Positions 44,196 through 46,201 of a DNA stretch of 46,201 nt are shown here, piece by piece. The notes beneath the pieces are model-generated. The model did not search any database. It saw only the letters and a list, made by a program, of their open reading frames with translations, and was not told the origin of the DNA. The position numbers and the translations under genes are program-made. Each line of letters starts with the position of its first letter. The stretch's first letter is position 1. The stretch covers positions 1-46,201 of the forward strand of contig CAJNOQ010000576.1 in assembly GCA_905250885.1 (NCBI GenBank), written 5' to 3'. Origin of the DNA: Didymodactylos carnosus (Eukaryota > Rotifera > Eurotatoria > Philodinida > Philodinidae).

Positions 44196-44359
44196 TGTTT
44201 TTGCCAGAAATATCTAATCGAAATAGACGATAGAGTAAATGATGTATATCTGAACAGAATAATGTAGCATAGGCGAATTGCTTATAAAACGTGATTATGT
44301 ACCATTTGAATTGTTTTAGTATACAATTATTTACAATTATTTTCTTTAGAAAAAAAGCA

Positions 44360-45794
44360 ATGACTTCAGAATCGTTGACAATTCGTCATCGTACAGTTGA
44401 ACGTACTGTACAAGGAGCGCATGTTTCGCTCAATAAAGTTATGGCTGTTACCACCATGAAAGAACAGCATGATCATGAAAAAAATGAATTAACAAGATTA
44501 AATACACGCTTTGTTGGTTATATTAGTCGCGTTAAACAAATAGAAACAGAAAATAAACAATTGGAATTAAAATTGGATAATTTACGTAAACATTGGGGTT
44601 TGGATTCGATTCGTTTAAAACTTGAATTTGAACAAACTTTACAACAGACACGAAAAACAATTGATCAAACTTCGTTTAATAAAGCACAAGCTGAACTCGG
44701 TGCAAAACGAGCTCAATTTAATATTTTAAATTATAAATGTTTGTGTGATGATGTACAACACTGGTCAAATGAAGATAAAGCTAAATTAGCAATATTAGAA
44801 ACATCATTATCATCAAATCAAATAGAATCTGGTAAATATATATTCTAAATGAATTATAAAAAAAGATTTTTCATTTTAAATTTTTGTTTACTATTTTAGA
44901 ACAATTTCATCGTTTAATAAATAAATTAAGAAATGATGTTGACAAATATCGTAGTGATATGAAATATTTATTAGAAGAAATTAATCGTTTAGCTTCTGAA
45001 TTAGATACAGAAATAAAAGGTCGAATTACAATTGATGGTGAAATACAAACATTACAAGAACAAATTCAATTTTTAACGGTAATACATGAACAAGAAATGA
45101 ATGAATTACGAATATTATTACTAGGTCATACTGGTATTAATCCCACAAAATTTTATATAAATGAATTACAAAATGCTATAGTAGAAATACGTAAAGATTT
45201 TGGAAAATTATCACGTCTACAACAACAAGAATTGGAAAATTATTATCAACTTAAACGAACGGAACTTGTCGAACAAATTCAACGAAAAGTTCCTGTTCGT
45301 ACTGGACATATTGACTATAAAGAATCAATAGTAACTGTTCGACAAACAATTATTCAAACAAAAAAAGAAAAGAATAGTTTACAAAATGAATATGAAATTA
45401 ATTTGGCTAAAATGAATGATTTACAATTTAAATATGATACATTGAAACGAGGTAAATCTATTTAGTATTGATCATTTCTTTAAAAAAATGATAATTTTTA
45501 TGTATATATTTTATTTGTTTATTTATCAAGAAAATAGTATTATAATTGGACAACGTGACTATGAAATTGTTGAATTACGAAACAAAATAATGCATTTAAC
45601 ATCATCTTATGATAGAATTATATCCAATAAAACAATATTAGAATTTGAAATTAGTACATATAGAAATTTATTAAGTGCACAAGAAGGACGTATGCCTATT
45701 AAACCTCCACCAATTATTCCAATAATTAAACCGGAAATAGAATACAGTGAAAGTGAATCACAATATGTAACAAAATTTCAACGCAGTGCGAAAG
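44360..45794 (+). CDS. cytoplasmic intermediate-filament protein
   Basis: The ATG at 44360 follows a likely 5'UTR acceptor (TTTCTTTAG, 44341-44349). Exons 44360-44831, 44900-45451 and 45531-45794 join in phase across introns of 68 and 79 bp. The head is short (~35 residues). The rod begins EKNELTRLNTRFVGYISRVK, the conserved coil-1A start, and continues as a heptad-patterned coiled coil to the coil-2 end ILEFEISTYRNLLSAQEGR, the most conserved filament motif. The product forms parallel dimers that assemble into cytoplasmic filaments. After the rod come a proline-rich stretch (KPPPIIPIIKPE) and an acidic/serine segment, then a GTATAG donor at 45795. A phase-compatible acceptor at 45864 opens a 58-codon frame ending TAA 46041-46043, but this runs into the palindrome at 45978 and does not look like a lamin-tail domain. 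The true C-terminus is therefore uncertain. No lesions in the rod. Confidence 0.85.
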
Positions 45795-45977
45795 GTATAG
45801 TTTGATCAGTATTTTTTTTATAGTAAATATGGATTGTTTCTGACATCATAATAATAATATCTAGAAAAACCCGTTATTAAAAATTATCAAGAATTGCGTA
45901 ACATCTCATTTGTAGAGAAATATCTCGGCTACACGTTGTATTGTAAACATAGTATTGTTCTAGTGATTGTATCAGTA

Positions 45978-46201
45978 GTAGCAACGTTTCAAATTATAAG
46001 AACGAATGTATCAGTTCTGAAACAGTTCAGTGCTCTTTATTAAGTTATTCAAATATGTTTCTTTTGATTGGTATAAGCTTTATTCTGTCAGAATACAAGC
46101 GAAAAAATATTCCGTTATAGTATTCTAAACTAAAACTATCGAAGAGCACTGAACTGTTTCAGAACTGATACATTCGTTCTTATAATTTGAAACGTTGCTA
46201 C
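45978..46201. repeat. 60-bp perfect inverted repeat at the window edge
   Basis: 45978-46037 and 46142-46201 are exact reverse complements (60 of 60) with a 104-bp spacer. The arm starts GTAGCAACGTTTCAAATT. The window ends inside or at the end of the right arm, so the full arm length is unknown. Confidence 0.9.

Overview
The window looks like nuclear DNA of a small invertebrate, most likely a bdelloid rotifer (inference). The reasons are AT-rich sequence, spliceosomal introns mostly of 43-80 bp with GT..AG ends, metazoan protein families (diacylglycerol kinase, intermediate filament, CD225/dispanin, SLC7-type transporter, TRAF-like RING), many broken genes of expanded families (dynamin-like and AIG1-like GTPases, TRAF-like RING), and a very high density of palindromes and short DNA transposons. 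I see no bacterial operons, CRISPR arrays, rRNA or convincing tRNA genes.

Layout. 1-2300: a large foldback repeat. 2308-7917: a dynamin-like GTPase pseudogene with an in-frame stop and a frameshift, split by a ~2.9 kb insertion that is itself full of inverted repeats. 7918-11014: foldbacks. 11015-11854: a frameshifted AIG1/GIMAP-like GTPase. 11855-16866: repeats, including a 51-bp near-perfect palindrome. 16867-18404: a TRAF-like RING/coiled-coil/membrane gene with one internal stop and one frameshift. 18737-25757: mobile-element territory, with two copies of an unusual foldback family, a mariner-like element sitting in an exon of a minus-strand gene, and a TTAA-flanked element with a hAT MITE nested in it. 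26800-27747: two minus-strand membrane-protein pieces, one a clear dispanin. 30759-34438: an apparently intact three-exon diacylglycerol kinase with a hAT MITE in its long intron. 34439-39472: more elements. 39473-41155: a broken CAT-type amino-acid transporter, an inverted duplicate of its last exon, and a TPR fragment. 41533-44195: the third copy of the foldback family, the 3' end of a minus-strand gene and its decaying duplicate, which carries a hAT MITE with its empty site still visible. 44360-45794: an intermediate-filament gene, followed by a 60-bp perfect inverted repeat at the window edge.

The best candidate for something undescribed is the foldback family at 18737-19514, 24663-25757 and 41533-41703. 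Its termini are arrays of ~32-bp units, each unit with a palindromic core. The two ends differ from each other and are the same in all three copies. Each copy is flanked by a 9-bp direct repeat in an A/T run (two exact and one in a homopolymer). The palindromic core differs between copies while keeping its base pairing. The only genes that look intact are the diacylglycerol kinase, the dispanin-like gene and the intermediate-filament gene; most of the rest is decaying gene copies and transposons.
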